Positions 17,693 through 27,269 are shown, counted from the stretch's first letter. The stretch: DNA of 35,037 nucleotides from Burkholderiaceae bacterium (GCA_031291325.1 JARLJG010000024.1:1-35037), one strand, 5' to 3'. Notes: a model not told the origin generated them from the sequence alone. Made by a program: numbers and translations.

Positions 17693-18502
17693 ATGAATAA
17701 ACCTGTCCCCGTTTTCAAGTTTCGCCAAGGCAGCGCGCCGCTGCTGGTTTCGATGCCGCATGTGGGCACGCATATACCGTCGAGCATCGATGTCGGCATG
17801 AACGATGCCGCGCGCAAGCTGGCCGACACCGACTGGCATCTGGAAGAACTGTACGATTTTCTCGGCGAACTCGGCGCATCGATATTGATCGCCACGCATT
17901 CGCGCTACGTGGTCGATCTGAATCGTCCGCCCGACAACGCCAATCTCTATCCGGGGCAAGATACCACCGGACTTTGCCCGCTTGACACCTTCGATCGCCA
18001 GCCCTTGTATCAAGCCGGCAAGGAACCGGGCGCAAGCGAAATTCTGGCACGCGTCGAACAATATTGGCAGCCGTATCACACCGCCCTGGACAGCGAATTG
18101 CAGCGGCTGCGCGCGCAGCACGGCGTCGCGCTGTTGTGGGATGCGCATTCGATTGCGTCGGTGGTGCCGCGCTTTTTTGCAGGCCGCCTGCCGGATTTCA
18201 ACCTCGGCACCGCTTCCGGCAATTCCTGCGCGGACGAAATGTCGCAAGCGCTATCGGCAATTGCGAATTCCTCTTCGGACTACAGCAACGCGCTGAACGG
18301 CCGTTTCAAGGGCGGCTATATCACGCGCCACTATGGCAAGCCGGATAACAATATCCATGCCGTGCAATTGGAATTGTCGCAGATCACCTATATGGAAGAA
18401 AGCTATCCATTCAAGTTCAACGACAAAGCAGCGCAACAGGTAAGGCCGACCATTTCCCGCATGCTCGAGAGCATGCTTGAATGGGCTGAAAAGCACCACT
18501 GA
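17693..18502 (+). CDS. hutG: N-formylglutamate deformylase HutG
   Basis: HutG (N-formylglutamate amidohydrolase) cleaves formylglutamate to glutamate and formate, ending the HutF/HutG route. The 269-residue product shows SMPHVGTHIPSSID at 20-33, VDLNRPPDNANLYPGQD, the metal-binding WDAHSIASVVPRFF and the later GRFKGGYITRHYG and QLELSQITYMEE blocks. The start is the ATG at 17693, since the family N-terminus begins there; the frame is open upstream through hutF. It is the last hut gene seen. Its stop directly abuts the stop of waaF on the other strand, leaving no space for a separate terminator. No histidine transporter gene is in the window. Confidence 0.95.
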   Translation: MNKPVPVFKFRQGSAPLLVSMPHVGTHIPSSIDVGMNDAARKLADTDWHLEELYDFLGELGASILIATHSRYVVDLNRPPDNANLYPGQDTTGLCPLDTFDRQPLYQAGKEPGASEILARVEQYWQPYHTALDSELQRLRAQHGVALLWDAHSIASVVPRFFAGRLPDFNLGTASGNSCADEMSQALSAIANSSSDYSNALNGRFKGGYITRHYGKPDNNIHAVQLELSQITYMEESYPFKFNDKAAQQVRPTISRMLESMLEWAEKHH

Positions 18503-19558
18503 TTATTTGGGTCTAGCCGCCAGCATCGCTTGCAACGGCTGCCACACCATATCGACCGTCAAGTCCTGCATGCAGCGGTGGTGCCCCAGCGGACACTCGC
18601 GCTGCCGGCATGGCGCGCAATCGAGACGCAGCGACAGCGACACCGCGAGATCGGAAAACGGCGGCGCGTGATCGGGGTCGGTCGGCCCGTACAGCGCAAT
18701 AATCGGTCGATTCAAGGCCGACGCAATATGCAATAAGCCGGAATCGTTGCTCACTACCGCAGCCGCCGATGCGATCAATGCGATGGCCTGGTCGAGCGCC
18801 GTGACGCCGGCCAAATTATGCGCCATCGTTGCCGATGAGCAGATCTCTTCGCACACCGGACCATCCTTGGCTGAACCCAGCAACGCGATTTGCGCGCTCG
18901 GATGGGTTTGCACGATGCCTTGCGCCAGTTGCGCAAAATGCGCAGTCGGCCAACGCTTGGCCGAACCGAATTCCGCGCCCGGCGCAAACACCACCAGCGG
19001 CGCATCGGGCCGCAAGCCCACAGACGCGAACGCTTCGGCTTTTTGCGCTGCATCCACAGTCAGACGCGGGCGCGGCAACGCAGATGGCGATACGGTTTTT
19101 GCACTTGGCGCATGTGCCAGCGCCGCGTAAAACGACACCATCGGCCTCGGCGCCGACTTGTCGTCTTCATGCATGACATTAATCAAGCCGTACCGGCTTT
19201 CGCCGCGATAACCGACGCGCCGGGGAATGCCGGCCAGCCACGGAATCAATGCGAATTTCAGCGTATTCGGCAACACATAGGCGGCTGCATAGCCGCGCCG
19301 CCGCAATGCCTGCGCGAAGCGCCAGCGCTCGCGCAATTGCAGCGCGCCATGCCGGAACGGCGCTTCGATGACGGACTCCACCTCGCTCATTGCGCGCCAT
19401 ACCGGCGCCACCCAGGCGGGGGCAAGCACATCGATAGCACATTGCGGGTCGCGCTCTTTCAGCAAGCGCAACAGCGGCTGCGCCATCACCGCGTCGCCGA
19501 TCCAGTTCGGCGAAACGATCAGCGTGCGCGCCGCTCCCGCTTGTGCATGTTCGCTCAT
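18503..19558 (-). CDS. waaF: Lipopolysaccharide heptosyltransferase II WaaF
   Basis: WaaF adds the second L-glycero-D-manno-heptose of the inner core from ADP-heptose at the cytoplasmic face of the inner membrane. The 351-residue product has the GT9 pattern: IVSPNWIGDAVMAQPLLRLLK at the N-terminus, FAPGAEFGSAKRWP in the middle and the nucleotide-sugar site SNDSGLLHIASALNRPIIALYGPT. A Cys-rich stretch CAPCRQRECPLGHHRC lies near the end, typical of WaaF. The ATG at 19558 overlaps the upstream gene's TGA (ATGA). A longer frame exists but runs through the neighbouring gene. It is the last of three coupled minus-strand genes after msbA. Confidence 0.92.
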   Translation of the reverse strand: MSEHAQAGAARTLIVSPNWIGDAVMAQPLLRLLKERDPQCAIDVLAPAWVAPVWRAMSEVESVIEAPFRHGALQLRERWRFAQALRRRGYAAAYVLPNTLKFALIPWLAGIPRRVGYRGESRYGLINVMHEDDKSAPRPMVSFYAALAHAPSAKTVSPSALPRPRLTVDAAQKAEAFASVGLRPDAPLVVFAPGAEFGSAKRWPTAHFAQLAQGIVQTHPSAQIALLGSAKDGPVCEEICSSATMAHNLAGVTALDQAIALIASAAAVVSNDSGLLHIASALNRPIIALYGPTDPDHAPPFSDLAVSLSLRLDCAPCRQRECPLGHHRCMQDLTVDMVWQPLQAMLAARPK

Positions 19559-20139
19559 TGACGCGGCACGCGCCCCATCAGGAAGAATTCGTCGTTCGGA
19601 CGCATCGCAGTGACGTTGGCGATACGGTTCGACAAGCCGAAGAAAGCGGTAATCGCGGCGATGTCCCAAATGTCTTCGTCGTCGAAACCGTGGCCATGCA
19701 GCAGCGCATAATCTTCGTCGTCGACTTGCTGCGAATTCAGGCAGACCTTCACCGCAAAATCGAGCATCGCGCGCTGGCGCGGCGTGATGTCTGCCTTCAA
19801 ATGATTGACGGCGACCTGATCGGCCACCAAGGTATTTTTCGAATAGATCCGCAACAGCGCGCCATGCGCGACCACGCAATACAGACAGCCATTCTTGGCG
19901 CTGGTCGCGGTGACGATCATTTCGCGGTCGGCCTTGGTCAGGCTGCCGGTTTCCTTGACCATCAACGCATCGTGGTAGGCAAAAAATGCGCGAAACTCCG
20001 CCGGGCGATGCGCCAGCGCCAGGAACACATTGGGCACGAAACCGGCCTTCTCTTGCACCGCCAGGATGTTTTGCCGGATATCGTCGGGCAACTCGGCCAG
20101 TTCCGGCACCGGGAAGCGTGAAATGGGAATGGTAGACAT
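19555..20139 (-). CDS. AhpD-like peroxidase-related protein
   Basis: The 194-residue product belongs to the carboxymuconolactone decarboxylase/AhpD-like fold, in the group called peroxidase-related enzymes. The redox motif CLYCVVAHG at 85-93 gives the CxxC and the nearby His used by AhpD. The N-terminus FPVPELAELPDDI and the NRIANVTAMRPNDEF C-terminus match this subgroup. Its partner and substrate are unknown. Overlaps on both sides (one base with msbA as TGATG, four with waaF) place it firmly within a lipid A/LPS transcript, an odd setting for a peroxidase-like protein. Confidence 0.85.
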   Translation of the reverse strand: MSTIPISRFPVPELAELPDDIRQNILAVQEKAGFVPNVFLALAHRPAEFRAFFAYHDALMVKETGSLTKADREMIVTATSAKNGCLYCVVAHGALLRIYSKNTLVADQVAVNHLKADITPRQRAMLDFAVKVCLNSQQVDDEDYALLHGHGFDDEDIWDIAAITAFFGLSNRIANVTAMRPNDEFFLMGRVPRQ

Positions 20140-21875
20140 CAGGCAGCCTCTTTCTCGAATTGCAGATGGTACAGGTTGGCATATGCGCCGTTTTTCGCCA
20201 ACAACTCGGCATGCGTGCCGATTTCGACGATTTCGCCATGCACCAGGACGACGATGCGGCTGGCGCGCTCGATGGTCGACAAGCGGTGTGCGATCACCAG
20301 TGTCGTCCGATCTCGCATCAAATCGTCCAAGGCTCCTTGCACCGCACGTTCGGACTCGGTATCGAGCGCGGATGTCGCCTCGTCCAAAATCAAGATCGGC
20401 GCATCCTTGTAGATCGCCCGTGCAATCGCCAGGCGCTGGCGCTGGCCGCCCGACAGCCGGTTGCCGTTGTCGCCGATCAGCGTATCGAGTCCCTGCTGCA
20501 AGCCGGCGACGACCTCGGTCAAATGCGCTGCCTTGACTGCGGCGGCAACGCGCGCCGGGTCGGGATGCGTGTCACCATAGGCGATATTGGCGGCTACCGT
20601 GTCGTCGAACAGCACCACATGCTGGCTGACCATCGCCATTTGCGCACGCAAGCTGTGCAACGCAAGTTGCCTGATCGGCTCGCCGTCCAAACGGATTTCA
20701 CCGCTGCTGGCGGCCTGGAATTCCGGCACCAGATTCACCAGCGTCGATTTGCCGCCGCCCGACATGCCGACGAAGGCCACCGTCTCGCCCGGCATCACGG
20801 TCAAATCGATGTGCGATAAAGCGGGCTTTTCCGCGCCCGGATAGGTGAAGCCGACATCGACGAAATCGATCCTGCCGGTCGCCCTCTGCGCCAATACCTT
20901 GCCGTCGGTGCGCTCGCTCGGCGCGTCGATCATGTTGAAGACCGCGTCGGAGGCCGACAAACCGCGCTGCAGCGGGCCGTTGATTTCCGCCAATTGCTTC
21001 AGCGGGGTCAGGATCATCAACATATTGGTGATGAAGGCAACGAATTCGCCGGTGGTTTGATGCCCATGCATCGCCTGCACCAGCGCAATGACGATCACCA
21101 CCGAGACTGCAACCGAAGTCAGCGTTTGCGTGATCGGCACCGTCGCGGCAAAGGTGGCGGACATCTTCATCGAATAGCTGCGCAGCTTGTCGGCGCGCTG
21201 CTCGAAGCGCGTGCGTTCGTAGTCCTGCCCGCCGAACAGCTTGATGACCTGATGCGCACGGGTAGTCTCTTCCAGCACTTGCGTCATTTCCGCGTTGATG
21301 GCGAGGTAGCGCTGCGTCAACACGCTCAAGCGTTTGCCGGTGACGCGGATGATCGCGGTAATGGTTGGTATCAGCACCACGGTCACCAGCGTAAGCTGCC
21401 AGTTCAAATAAAACAGGTAACCGATCAAGCCGATCGCGGTCAACGAGCTGCGGATCGAATTGACGATCACATTCTTGATCATGTCGATGACTTGCTGCAC
21501 CTCGAACATCATCGAATTGATGACTTGACCGACCGAAGTCGACGCGTAAAAGCCGAGCGGCACGTCGAGCAGCCGGTCGAACATCTTGCGCCGCATTTCG
21601 TTGAGCAGGCGGGTCGATACCCAGGTCATCAAATAGGTGGTGGCGAAGGTGGACACGCCGCGCACGACAAACAAGCCGATTACGCAGACCGGTACCGCCC
21701 AGAATGGAATCGTCGGCGGCTTGGCAAAGCCGCGATCCAGCAATTCCTTCAACATCCACACCAAGGTCGGCTCGGTCGATGCGGTGACCGCCATGCCGAT
21801 CAAGGCCAGATAGATGCGCCCCTGAAATGGCGCGAGCAATTGGAAAAGACGTTTCAAGTTAGGCGGAAATTTCAT
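20139..21875 (-). CDS. msbA: Lipid A export ABC transporter MsbA
   Basis: MsbA flips lipid A-core across the inner membrane using ATP. The 578-residue half-transporter has about six membrane helices in residues 1-310, then an ABC domain with Walker A GMSGGGKST at 370-378, signature LSGGQRQR at 474-481, Walker B ILILDEA at 494-500 and the switch His at 530 (VIAHRLST). Length and the N-terminal pattern FQLLAPFQGRIYLALIGM fit MsbA of betaproteobacteria. It is the first gene of the msbA-ahpD-like-waaF minus-strand set and is divergent from the GT2 gene across 162 bases, where both promoters must lie. Confidence 0.93.
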   Translation of the reverse strand: MKFPPNLKRLFQLLAPFQGRIYLALIGMAVTASTEPTLVWMLKELLDRGFAKPPTIPFWAVPVCVIGLFVVRGVSTFATTYLMTWVSTRLLNEMRRKMFDRLLDVPLGFYASTSVGQVINSMMFEVQQVIDMIKNVIVNSIRSSLTAIGLIGYLFYLNWQLTLVTVVLIPTITAIIRVTGKRLSVLTQRYLAINAEMTQVLEETTRAHQVIKLFGGQDYERTRFEQRADKLRSYSMKMSATFAATVPITQTLTSVAVSVVIVIALVQAMHGHQTTGEFVAFITNMLMILTPLKQLAEINGPLQRGLSASDAVFNMIDAPSERTDGKVLAQRATGRIDFVDVGFTYPGAEKPALSHIDLTVMPGETVAFVGMSGGGKSTLVNLVPEFQAASSGEIRLDGEPIRQLALHSLRAQMAMVSQHVVLFDDTVAANIAYGDTHPDPARVAAAVKAAHLTEVVAGLQQGLDTLIGDNGNRLSGGQRQRLAIARAIYKDAPILILDEATSALDTESERAVQGALDDLMRDRTTLVIAHRLSTIERASRIVVLVHGEIVEIGTHAELLAKNGAYANLYHLQFEKEAA

Positions 21876-22037
21876 GGTTTTGCTCTTTTCATTCCTGCCT
21901 GCAGAAGGTTCAAATCAAACATATTGGTGTCTTTTAGGTGCTTTGCAAGGCGAGAAATTCGGTTCGGTCGGGCACTTGGGCAATTCGCCACCAAAAGCGT
22001 TTACAATCGACTCGGCTCAACCCATCGTCACCGCTTT

Positions 22038-22799
22038 ATGAAACTATCTGTCATTATCATCACCAAAAACGAAGCAGATAATCTTCAAGCCTGTCTCGAC
22101 AGCGTCAAATTTGCAAATGAATGGATTATAGTGGATTCGGGCAGCACCGACGCCACCGTTGCCATCGCCCAAGCAAATGGCGCGACCGTGATCGAAACCG
22201 CCGATTGGCCCGGCTTCGGCCCGCAAAAAAATCGCGCGCTCGATGCCGCTTCCGGCGATTGGGTGCTGTCGCTGGATGCCGACGAACGCATACCGGATGC
22301 CTTGCGCGACGAAATCATGGCGGCCATCGCCAACAGCAGCCACGCGGCCTACGCGCTGCCGCGCCTGTCCAGCTATTGCGGCCACTTCATCCACCACTCC
22401 GGCTGGTATCCCGATTACATCGTGCGCCTGTTCCGCCGCCAAAACGGCCGCTTCTCGACCGACCTGGTGCATGAAAGCGTGAACGTGCAACAGGGGACGA
22501 CCGGGAAGCTGAAGACCGCGATGATCCATTACAGTTACGCGGACGACGAAACTTATTTACGCAAATTGCAACAATACTCGTCGCTCGGCGCCAAGCAAGC
22601 GTATGCGGCGGGCAAGCGCGGCGGACTCGGCACCGCGATCCTGCATGCGTTCACCTCGTTCCTGCGCTCGTATATCGTGCGGCGCGGCTTTCTCGACGGC
22701 AAGGCCGGCTTGATGGTCGCCATTTCGTCGGCTGAAAGCACATATCACAAATATTTCAAGTTGATGCTGCTGACCGAGAAAACGCGTCCACCGAAATAA
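22038..22799 (+). CDS. Family 2 glycosyltransferase, WaaE/KdtX-like
   Basis: A 253-residue GT2 enzyme with the GT-A fold. It opens with MKLSVIIITKNEADNLQAC, continues with IIVDSGSTDAT and a metal/nucleotide site LDADERIP (Asp80, Asp82), and ends with RRGFLDGKAGLMVAISSAEST and a short basic tail. This pattern is that of the WaaE/KdtX group, which adds glucose to the LPS inner core; the acceptor here is inferred. The start is the ATG at 22038. The upstream 160 bases contain a good -10 (TACAAT near 22000) but no convincing -35. The last 44 bases overlap the end of the facing GT4 gene. Confidence 0.88.
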   Translation: MKLSVIIITKNEADNLQACLDSVKFANEWIIVDSGSTDATVAIAQANGATVIETADWPGFGPQKNRALDAASGDWVLSLDADERIPDALRDEIMAAIANSSHAAYALPRLSSYCGHFIHHSGWYPDYIVRLFRRQNGRFSTDLVHESVNVQQGTTGKLKTAMIHYSYADDETYLRKLQQYSSLGAKQAYAAGKRGGLGTAILHAFTSFLRSYIVRRGFLDGKAGLMVAISSAESTYHKYFKLMLLTEKTRPPK

Positions 22800-23814
22800 T
22801 TTTCCGATACAGATCGAGGTATTGCGCAGTCATGTGCGCGATATCGTGTTCTTGCGCGAAGGCAAGCGCAGCGGTGCGCAAGCGTTCGCGCAAGGCGGCA
22901 TCCTCCAACATGCGCCGGATCGCCGTTGCCCATTGCTGCGGTTCGGTGCCATCGACCAGCAAGCCGCGCTGCTCGGCACCGATCAATTCCGGCAAGCCGC
23001 CGGCTGCCGAACTGACCACCGGCACGCCCAGCAACATCGCGTCCAGCACCGACGATCCCAAGCCCTCTTCGCGCGATGGAAATGCGAATACGTCCATCGC
23101 CGCCAGCCATGCGCCGACATCTTGCTGAAACCCGGCAAACACGATGCGCGGATCCTTGCGCGCCAGTTGTTGAAATGCATCCTTGTCCGGGCCGTCGCCG
23201 ACCAGCACCAAGCGCGCATCGGGATAGCTGTCGACCAATTGCAAAAATGCGGCAATCAATATCGATTGCCCTTTGTGATGGTCTTGCAAAGCGCCGACAT
23301 GGCCGATGATCGGGCTGCCGCCCAATTCGGCCCGGATCGCCGCAACCCGTTGCGGGTCGGCGGCATGCACGGTGCAAGAATCCAAAATGGTCTGCACCGG
23401 ATGACCGGTTTGCTCGCCCAGGCGCGCCGACACATCGCGCGACACGCCGACCAATTCCGCCGCGCGCCGATAGACGAAGTTATTGACGACGCTGCCCGAC
23501 ACCGGATTCGGGATGCGGCGCGTAATCAGGTAGCGCGTGCCGCGCAATACATGTTCGATCATCGCCCAATACGCGCCGCGCGCTTCATGCACGTGCACGA
23601 TGTCCGCACGCGGCGCGTTCATGTGCGCCGACAAGGGTTGCCGTGCCAACCATGTGCGCATGCCGAGCGCTTCGGCGCGCGTGCGCAGTTCCGAGCCTGG
23701 CTGGCACACCAGCGTTTGCGCGACGCCAACCTGCGCCAACCCCTCCATCAGATTCAGGGTTTGCCGCTCGCCGCCACGAAAGCTTTTGGCAAAATTGACG
23801 TGCAGGATATGCAT
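22756..23814 (-). CDS. Family 4 glycosyltransferase
   Basis: A 352-residue GT-B enzyme. The N-terminus MHILHVNFAKSFRGGERQ has the donor-side Gly-rich loop, GHVGALQDHHKG is near 171-182, and SREEGLGSSVLDAMLLGVPVV at 247-267 gives the nucleotide-sugar site. Here the second acid of the usual E-x7-E is Asp258. It most likely adds a sugar to LPS core or O-chain, judging by the nearby msbA, waaF and GT2 genes, but donor and acceptor are not known. The ATG at 23814 is five bases after the dnaE stop, so it is probably expressed with dnaE. The final 44 bases overlap the GT2 gene on the other strand. Confidence 0.88.
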   Translation of the reverse strand: MHILHVNFAKSFRGGERQTLNLMEGLAQVGVAQTLVCQPGSELRTRAEALGMRTWLARQPLSAHMNAPRADIVHVHEARGAYWAMIEHVLRGTRYLITRRIPNPVSGSVVNNFVYRRAAELVGVSRDVSARLGEQTGHPVQTILDSCTVHAADPQRVAAIRAELGGSPIIGHVGALQDHHKGQSILIAAFLQLVDSYPDARLVLVGDGPDKDAFQQLARKDPRIVFAGFQQDVGAWLAAMDVFAFPSREEGLGSSVLDAMLLGVPVVSSAAGGLPELIGAEQRGLLVDGTEPQQWATAIRRMLEDAALRERLRTAALAFAQEHDIAHMTAQYLDLYRKIISVDAFSRSAAST

Positions 23815-23819
23815 CGCGG

Positions 23820-26800
23820 TTAATACTCGACTTCGGCGTTCTTGACGCCGAAGCGTTCGCTCAACATTTGCTTCAAACCGTCCGCCGGCAGCACGCGCCA
23901 GTCGTCCGGCCAGTAAATGTCGCAACTGCCGACGCCTTGCGGCATATAGCGCATCGAGAACGGCAAGCCGGCTTCCGACCGATACGGCGTCAGCAATTCC
24001 TTCATCTGCTCGGTATCGAGCGGCGACGCATGCTCGAACCAGAATTTCTTGCCGAACTGGATGCGCGCGCCGGCGATATCCATGACTTTTTCGGCGGAAA
24101 TCCGCAAGCCGCCGGAAAAGCGGTCTTCCGAAACCTTGCCGACCACCGCAAGAAATTCGTCTTCCTTGAACAAGCCCTTGTTGGCATCGACCAGCTCGCT
24201 ATAGACGGTCACGTCGACGGTCGCGGTCGAATCGTCCAGCGTCACGATCATGATCTTGCCGCGCTGGGTCATTTGCGTGCGCAATCCCGAGATCACGCCG
24301 GCAATCAGGCGCGGCTCGCGCGATGGCGACAAATCGGCCAACTTGCCGCGCGCAAAGCGGCGCGCCTCGGACGCGTAGGCATTGAACAGATGTCCGGACA
24401 GATAAAACCCCAGCGCCAGCTTTTCTTCGGTGAGCCTTTGCTTTTCGCTCCACGGCGGCACCTTTACATATTCGGGCGGCGTTTCCAGGTCGCTATCGTC
24501 GCCACCGAACAAGCTCACTTGATTGGCCGCCGCCTGCGCCTGCTCCGCCGCTTCCATCGCCAGCGGCACCGAGGCCAGCAAAATCGCGCGGTCGACGCCG
24601 AAGCTATCGAATGCGCCGGCGCGGATCAGCGCATCGATGGTGCGCCGGTTGATCTGCTTCTTGTCGACCCGCTTGGCAAAGTCGAACAAGTCGGTAAACG
24701 GCCCATCCCGACGGGCGGCAATCACTGCCTCGATCGCGTTCTGGCCCGATCCCTTTACCGCGCCCAGGCCGTAGCGGATCTTGGTGGCTTTCTTGCCCGG
24801 CTCGCCTTCCGGCGTGAAGCGGTAACTCGACAGGTTGATGTCCGGCGGCAGCAAGCTCAATTTGCACACTTCCAGCGCGTCTTCCACCAGGATTTTGATC
24901 TTGTCGGTATCGTCCATCGCCAGCGACAAGTTGGCGGCCATGAACGCGGCGGGATGATGTGCCTTCAGGTACGCGGTGTAATACGACAGCAGCGCATAAG
25001 CGGCGGCATGCGACTTGTTGAAGCCGTAGCCGGCGAATTTTTCCATCAAGTCGAAGATTTCATCGGCCTTGGCTTCCGACAAGCCATCCTTGGCCGCGCC
25101 GTCGCGGAAAATCTGCCGGTGCTCGGCCATTTCCTCGGCCTTCTTCTTACCCATCGCGCGGCGCAGCAAGTCGGCGCCGCCCAGAGAGTAGCCGCCCACC
25201 ACCTGCGCCATCTGCATCACCTGCTCCTGATACACCATGATGCCGTAGGTTTCGGACAAGATGCCTTCGGTGCGCGGATCGGGATAATCGAAGCGCTCGC
25301 CATGCTTGCGCTTGCAAAAGTCGGGGATCAAGTCCATCGGACCCGGACGATACAGCGCCACCAGCGCGATAATGTCCTCGAAACGGTCCGGGCGCGCATC
25401 TTTCAACATGCCTTGCATGCCTCGGCTTTCCAGCTGGAACACCGCAACCGTCTTGGCCTTGGTCAACAAGTCATAGGATGCGCGGTCGTTCAAGGGCAGC
25501 TTGGCCAAATCGAAATCGGCCAGCGCCGGGTCCAGCGCCTTGATGTAGCGCACCGCGCGGTCGAGGATGGTCAGCGTGGTCAAGCCCAAAAAGTCGAACT
25601 TCACCAAGCCGACGGCTTCGACGTCGTCCTTGTCGTACTGCGACACCACGCCGGCGTCGCCGCCCTGCGTGTACAGCGGGCAAAAATCGGTCAACTTGCC
25701 GGGCGCGATCAACACGCCGCCCGCATGCATGCCGATGTTGCGCGCGATGCCTTCGACCTGTTGCGCCAGGTCCAGCAGTTGCTTGACCTCTTCCTCGTTT
25801 TCCTGCCGTTCCGCCAGCAACGGCTCTTCGGTAATCGCATCGGCGATGGTCACCAGTTTGCCGGGCTTGAACGGAATCAGCTTGGAAATGCCGTCGCAAA
25901 AGTTATAGCCGAAATCCAGCACGCGGCCCACGTCGCGCACCGCGCCTTTGGCCGCCATCGTGCCGAAGGTGGCGATCTGCGACACCGCATCCTTGCCGTA
26001 GCGATCCTTCACATATTGGATGACGCGGTCTCGCCCTTCCTGGCAAAAGTCGATGTCGAAGTCGGGCATCGATACCCGTTCAGGGTTCAGGAAGCGTTCG
26101 AACAGCAGGTTGTAGGCGAGCGGATCGAGATCGGTAATCAACAGCGAATACGCGACCAGCGAACCGGCGCCCGATCCACGGCCCGGGCCGACCGGCACGC
26201 CATTGTTTTTGGCCCACTGGATAAAGTCGGCCACGATCAGGAAGTAGCCGGGGAAACCCATCTTGATGATGGTGTCGGTCTCGAACTTCAGGCGCGCTTC
26301 GTAACGCGCGCGCTGCGTCTCGCGCACCGCAACGTCGGGATACAGATGCGCCATCCGCACTTCCAGGCCTTCGCGCGCCTGCGCCACCAGGAAGTCGTCG
26401 ATGGTCATGCCTTCCGGCGTCGGGAAATTCGGCAGCTTGGGCTTGCCCAGCACCAGCGTCAAATTGCAGCGCTTGGCGATCTCGACCGAATTTTGCAGGG
26501 CCGCCGGCATGTCGGCAAACAACGCTGCCATTTCGTCTTGCGTCTTGAAGCATTGCTGCTCGTTGAAACGTTTGTTGCGACGCGGGTTGGCGAGGATTTC
26601 CCCTTCAGCGATGCAAGTGCGCGCCTCATGGGCGACGAATTCCTCCGCCGACAAAAACTGGATCGGATGGGTTGCCACCACCGGCAGTTGCAGCTTGGCC
26701 GCCAGGGCCACCGATTGCCGCACCTGCTGTTCCATATTCGGCTGGCCGGCGCGTTGCACTTCGATATAGAAATGACCGTCGAAAATCGCCGCCCAACGCC

Positions 26801-27269
26801 GTGCGCACTGTTCGGCGGCGGCCAGATTGCCGTTTTCGATAGCAATGCCGATGTCGCCGAAATGCGCGCCGGATAGCGCAATCAGTCCGCCGGCAGGCAA
26901 GGCTTGCAGCCATTCGGCGCGGATTTCCGCGCGCCCGCGATGCAGATTGCCGAGCCAGGCCTGCGACAGCAATTCGCACAATTGCTTGTAGCCGGCAGCA
27001 TTTTTTACCAGCAGCAACAGGCGCGACGGTTTGTCGCGGTCGTCGTCGTTGCTGATCCAGACATCGCAGCCGGCAATCGGCTTGATGCCCTTGCCGCGCG
27101 CGGCCTTGTAAAACTTGATCATGCCAAACAGGTTGGCCAGATCGGTAATGGCCAGCGCCGGTTGCGCGTCTTTGGCAGCAGCCTTGATGACATCGTCGAT
27201 GCGCACCAGGCCATCGACGATCGAGAATTCGGAGTGCAGGCGGAGATGGGTAAATTGCGGAGATTTCAT
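23820..27269 (-). CDS. dnaE: DNA polymerase III alpha subunit DnaE
   Basis: DnaE is the replicative polymerase of the holoenzyme. At 1149 residues it has the DnaE1 length. A PHP domain opens the protein (HLRLHSEFSIVDGL), the palm carries MPDFDIDFCQEGRDRV with Asp403 and Asp405, and KFDFLGLTTL supplies Asp559 as the third metal ligand. GPGRGSGAGSLVAY at 361-374 is the incoming-nucleotide region. Helix-hairpin-helix and OB-fold regions follow toward the C-terminus (IMIVTLDDSTATVDVTVY). It is read toward the GT4 gene and is divergent from trhO. No anomaly is visible. Confidence 0.97.
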   Translation of the reverse strand: MKSPQFTHLRLHSEFSIVDGLVRIDDVIKAAAKDAQPALAITDLANLFGMIKFYKAARGKGIKPIAGCDVWISNDDDRDKPSRLLLLVKNAAGYKQLCELLSQAWLGNLHRGRAEIRAEWLQALPAGGLIALSGAHFGDIGIAIENGNLAAAEQCARRWAAIFDGHFYIEVQRAGQPNMEQQVRQSVALAAKLQLPVVATHPIQFLSAEEFVAHEARTCIAEGEILANPRRNKRFNEQQCFKTQDEMAALFADMPAALQNSVEIAKRCNLTLVLGKPKLPNFPTPEGMTIDDFLVAQAREGLEVRMAHLYPDVAVRETQRARYEARLKFETDTIIKMGFPGYFLIVADFIQWAKNNGVPVGPGRGSGAGSLVAYSLLITDLDPLAYNLLFERFLNPERVSMPDFDIDFCQEGRDRVIQYVKDRYGKDAVSQIATFGTMAAKGAVRDVGRVLDFGYNFCDGISKLIPFKPGKLVTIADAITEEPLLAERQENEEEVKQLLDLAQQVEGIARNIGMHAGGVLIAPGKLTDFCPLYTQGGDAGVVSQYDKDDVEAVGLVKFDFLGLTTLTILDRAVRYIKALDPALADFDLAKLPLNDRASYDLLTKAKTVAVFQLESRGMQGMLKDARPDRFEDIIALVALYRPGPMDLIPDFCKRKHGERFDYPDPRTEGILSETYGIMVYQEQVMQMAQVVGGYSLGGADLLRRAMGKKKAEEMAEHRQIFRDGAAKDGLSEAKADEIFDLMEKFAGYGFNKSHAAAYALLSYYTAYLKAHHPAAFMAANLSLAMDDTDKIKILVEDALEVCKLSLLPPDINLSSYRFTPEGEPGKKATKIRYGLGAVKGSGQNAIEAVIAARRDGPFTDLFDFAKRVDKKQINRRTIDALIRAGAFDSFGVDRAILLASVPLAMEAAEQAQAAANQVSLFGGDDSDLETPPEYVKVPPWSEKQRLTEEKLALGFYLSGHLFNAYASEARRFARGKLADLSPSREPRLIAGVISGLRTQMTQRGKIMIVTLDDSTATVDVTVYSELVDANKGLFKEDEFLAVVGKVSEDRFSGGLRISAEKVMDIAGARIQFGKKFWFEHASPLDTEQMKELLTPYRSEAGLPFSMRYMPQGVGSCDIYWPDDWRVLPADGLKQMLSERFGVKNAEVEY

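Noticed and set aside
19559-20239. Long minus-strand extension of waaF
   Set aside because: It is a shadow frame across the AhpD-like gene; the translation is Arg-rich and not protein-like.
20994-22037. Plus-strand frame leading into the GT2 gene
   Set aside because: It is antisense to msbA, has His/Arg/Gln-rich shadow composition, and the GT2 family start is at 22038.
23868-26876. Plus-strand open frame of 1002 codons
   Set aside because: It is the antisense shadow of dnaE, common in G+C-rich codon patterns, with no recognisable domain.
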